Below are positions 61,642 through 64,000 of a stretch of 64,000 nt of DNA, in pieces. The stretch spans positions 62,001 through 126,000 of the forward strand of contig JBBELK010001439.1 of the NCBI GenBank assembly GCA_037783545.1, given 5' to 3'. Source of the DNA: Henricia sp. BOLD:AAB3569. Its lineage: Eukaryota > Echinodermata > Asteroidea > Spinulosida > Echinasteridae. Each line of letters opens with the position of its first letter. Position 1 is the stretch's first letter. The position numbers and the translations under genes are program-made. The notes beneath the pieces were generated by a model. The model was given only the letters and a program-made list of their open reading frames with translations. It searched no databases and was not told the DNA's origin.

Positions 61642-61963
61642 GTGGCTGTCTGTACACACCTTTTTGGGGGTACTCCTGAGTTGTGCGCATGTCGTTAACG
61701 CACCGCAGTTTGGCTCGGCAATTTCGGACTGTCGTTAACGCACCGCAGTTTGGCTCGGCAATTTGGTCAAAGTGTGGTCCAAACGTCGGCAAATTTGGAG
61801 GTCGAAAAATGTTCCGACGAACTTCAAATTTTGCATGCCCTAAACTCTCTATATTGCGCACTTGTCATAAAAAATTGACAGACTTTCGCCGGGAAATGGC
61901 AGAGAAATTTCAAAGTTTAGAACAAAACTGGGTTGAGGCTTCCTGACTGCTCTCGCGCAAACC
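61642..61963 (+). repeat. 322-bp composite unit, copy 2
   Basis: Same complex junction, GGGGG run, upstream GAGGTTCCTG and GAACAAAACTGG as the copy at 60430, 1212 bp away. Such a complex event is unlikely to occur twice, so the unit was copied along with its neighbours. Confidence 0.92.
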
Positions 61964-62855
61964 GTGGCTGTCTGTACACACCTCTTTGGGGTACTCCTGA
62001 GTTGTGCGCATGCTCAGTCATTCGGACTGTCGTTAACGCACCGCAGTTTGGCTCGGCAATTTGGTCAAAGTGTGGTCCAAACGTCGGCAAATTTGGAGGT
62101 CGAAAAATGTTCCGACGAACTTCAAATTTTGCATGCCCTAAACTCTCTATATTGCGCACTTGTCATAAAAAATTGACAGACTTTCGCCGGGAAATGGCAG
62201 AGAAATTTCAAAGTTTAGAAAAAACTGGGTTGAGGCTTCCTGACTGCTCTCGCGCAAACCGTGGCTGTCTGTACACACCTCTTTGGGGTACTCCTGAGTT
62301 GTGCGCATGCTCAGTCATTCGGACTGTCGTTAACGCACCGCAGTTTGGCTCGGCAATTTGGTCAAAGTGTGGTCCAAACGTCGGCAAATTTGGAGGTCGA
62401 AAAATGTTCCGACGAACTTCAAATTTTGCATGCCCTAAACTCTCTATATTGCGCACTTGTCATACAAAATTGACAGACTTTCGCCGGGAAATGGCAGAGA
62501 AATTTCAAAGTTTAGAAAAAACTGGGTTGAGGCTTCCTGACTGCTCTCGCGCAAACCGTGGCTGTCTGTACACACCTCTTTGGGGTACTCCTGAGTTGTG
62601 CGCATGCTCAGTCATTCGGACTGTCGTTAACGCACCGCAGTTTGGCTCGGCAATTTGGTCAAAGTGTGGTCCAAACGTCGGCAAATTTGGAGGTCGAAAA
62701 ATGTTCCGACGAACTTCAAATTTTGCATGCCCTAAACTCTCTATATTGCGCACTTGTCATAAAAAATTGACAGACTTTCGCCGGGAAATGGCAGAGAAAT
62801 TTCAAAGTTTAGAACAAAACTGGGTTGAGGCTTCCTGACTGCTCTCGCGCAAACC

Positions 62856-64000
62856 GTGGCTGTCTGTACACACCTCTTTGGGGTACTCCTGAGTTGTGCG
62901 CATGCTCAGTCATTCGGACTGTCGTTAACGCACCGCAGTTTGGCTCGGCAATTTGGTCAAAGTGTGGTCCAAACGTCGGCAAATTTGGAGGTCGAAAAAT
63001 GTTCCGACGAACTTCAAATTTTGCATGCCCTAAACTCTCTATATTGCGCACTTGTCATAAAAAATTGACAGACTTTCGCCGGGAAATGGCAGAGAAATTT
63101 CAAAGTTTAGAAAAAACTGGGTTGAGGCTTCCTGACTGCTCTCGCGCAAACCGTGGCTGTCTGTACACACCTCTTTGGGGTACTCCTGAGTTGTGCGCAT
63201 GCTCAGTCATTCGGACTGTCGTTAACGCACCGCAGTTTGGCTCGGCAATTTGGTCAAAGTGTGGTCCAAACGTCGGCAAATTTGGAGGTCGAAAAATGTT
63301 CCGACGAACTTCAAATTTTGCATGCCCTAAACTCTCTATATTGCGCACTTGTCATAAAAAATTGACAGACTTTCGCCGGGAAATGGCAGAGAAATTTCAA
63401 AGTTTAGAAAAAACTGGGTTGAGGCTTCCTGACTGCTCTCGCGCGAACCGTGGCTGTCTGTACACACCTCTTTGGGGTACTCCTGAGTTGTGCGCATGCT
63501 CAGTCATTCGGACTGTCGTTAACGCACCGCAGTTTGGCTCGGCAATTTGGTCAAAGTGTGGTCCAAACGTCGGCAAATTTGGAGGTCGAAAAATGTTCCG
63601 ACGAACTTCAAATTGTGCATGCCCTAAACTCTCTATATTGCGCACTTGTCATAAAAAATTGACAGACTTTCGCCGGGAAATGGCAGAGAAATTTCAAAGT
63701 TTAGAAAAAACTGGGTTGAGGCTTCCTGACTGCTCTCGCGCAAACCGTGGCTGTCTGTACACACCTCTTTGGGGTACTCCTGAGTTGTGCGCATGCTCAG
63801 TCATTCGGACTGTCGTTAACGCACCGCAGTTTGGCTCGGCAATTTGGTCAAAGTGTGGTCCAAACGTCGGCAAATTTGGAGGTCGAAAAATGTTCCGACG
63901 AACTTCAAATTTTGCATGCCCTAAACTCTCTATATTGCGCACTTGTCATAAAAAATTGACAGACTTTCGCCGGGAAATGGCAGAGAAATTTCAAAGTTTA
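62856..64000 (+). repeat. Near-canonical satellite segment at the right edge
   Basis: Three complete units and a 254-bp partial. Unit 63450 is preceded by CGCGCGAACC and carries AATTGTGCATG, a marker otherwise found in HOR A (9-18 kb) and HOR F (47-49 kb). The window ends inside the array. Confidence 0.9.

Larger units (their letters stand above)
1..64000 (+). repeat. 297-bp tandem satellite array (whole window)
   Basis: Every base belongs to a head-to-tail array of one 297-bp unit, all copies in the same orientation. There are 214 complete units and two edge partials. Neighbouring units usually differ at zero to a few bases, so the array is strongly homogenised. Spacings are 297 bp in 153 of 214 cases; the others are 298, 296, 294, 284, 281 or 322 bp. 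Neither end reaches unique DNA, so the array is longer than the window. Such arrays are typical of eukaryotic centromeric, pericentromeric or subtelomeric heterochromatin (established knowledge); which of these applies here is not shown by the sequence. I do not recognise the satellite family. Confidence 0.98.

Noticed and set aside
1-64000. CRISPR array
   Set aside because: The repeated unit is 297 bp with no short repeat alternating with variable spacers, and there are no cas genes. All sequence between anchors is conserved.
1-64000. Mobile element insertion or rDNA spacer
   Set aside because: No terminal inverted or long terminal repeats, target-site duplications, reverse transcriptase or transposase motifs, or rRNA sequence were seen. 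Every length departure of 3 bp or more is explained by a deletion or duplication inside the unit.
1-64000. Assembly artefact as the cause of the higher-order pattern
   Set aside because: It cannot be excluded without reads, but unit-type series differ by small private variants and by single-unit gains between copies, which simple duplication of contigs would not produce.

Overview
The whole 64 kb window is one uninterrupted head-to-tail tandem satellite array. The unit is 297 bp, always in the same orientation. Reading unit starts at a GTGGCTGTCTG anchor (first at 283, last at 63747) gives 214 complete units plus a partial unit at each edge (1-282 and 63747-64000). I found no non-satellite sequence: no unique gene, tRNA, rRNA, transposon, CRISPR array, telomere repeat or array boundary. 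Such a long array with hierarchical repeats points to eukaryotic heterochromatin (centromeric, pericentromeric or subtelomeric). The species cannot be told. The reference unit is 46.8% G+C with 17 CpG (about 16 expected from base composition), so there is no CpG decay of the kind usual in heavily methylated vertebrate satellites.

Of 214 measurable unit-to-unit spacings, 153 are exactly 297 bp. The rest are 298 (35 cases), 296 (11), 294 (1), 284 (9), 281 (3) and 322 (2). These length variants, with linked point changes, act as barcodes and show that the array is a mosaic of higher-order repeats (HORs) at several scales.

Layout. 1-7,990: loosely ordered units with scattered private variants. 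7,991-20,730: a 9-10 unit HOR in three copies, the last with nested 3-unit and 2-unit duplications. 20,731-27,199: HORs punctuated by a 284-bp deletion unit, 2066/1472/2066/581 bp long. 27,200-29,872: variant-rich transition. 29,873-42,949: an 11-unit repeat, then a roughly 4.5 kb block of 14-15 units present twice, carrying a distinctive unit with linked changes. 41,762-44,137: a 1188-bp four-unit duplication. 44,138-47,403: transition and near-canonical units. 47,404-51,216: HORs marked by a 281-bp unit that has lost a perfect hairpin. 51,217-59,836: interleaved duplicated blocks. 59,837-62,855: HOR marked by a 322-bp composite unit. 62,856-64,000: near-canonical units.

Because 297 is divisible by 3 and one forward frame of the unit has no stop, very long open frames run through the array (up to 1084 codons at 41731-44985). 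I do not regard them as genes: 60 of the 61 length variants shift the frame, stops are scattered through the units, and the frame has no non-repetitive end. No protein-coding gene is annotated. The interest lies in array evolution and in short conserved motifs inside the unit, not in a gene system.
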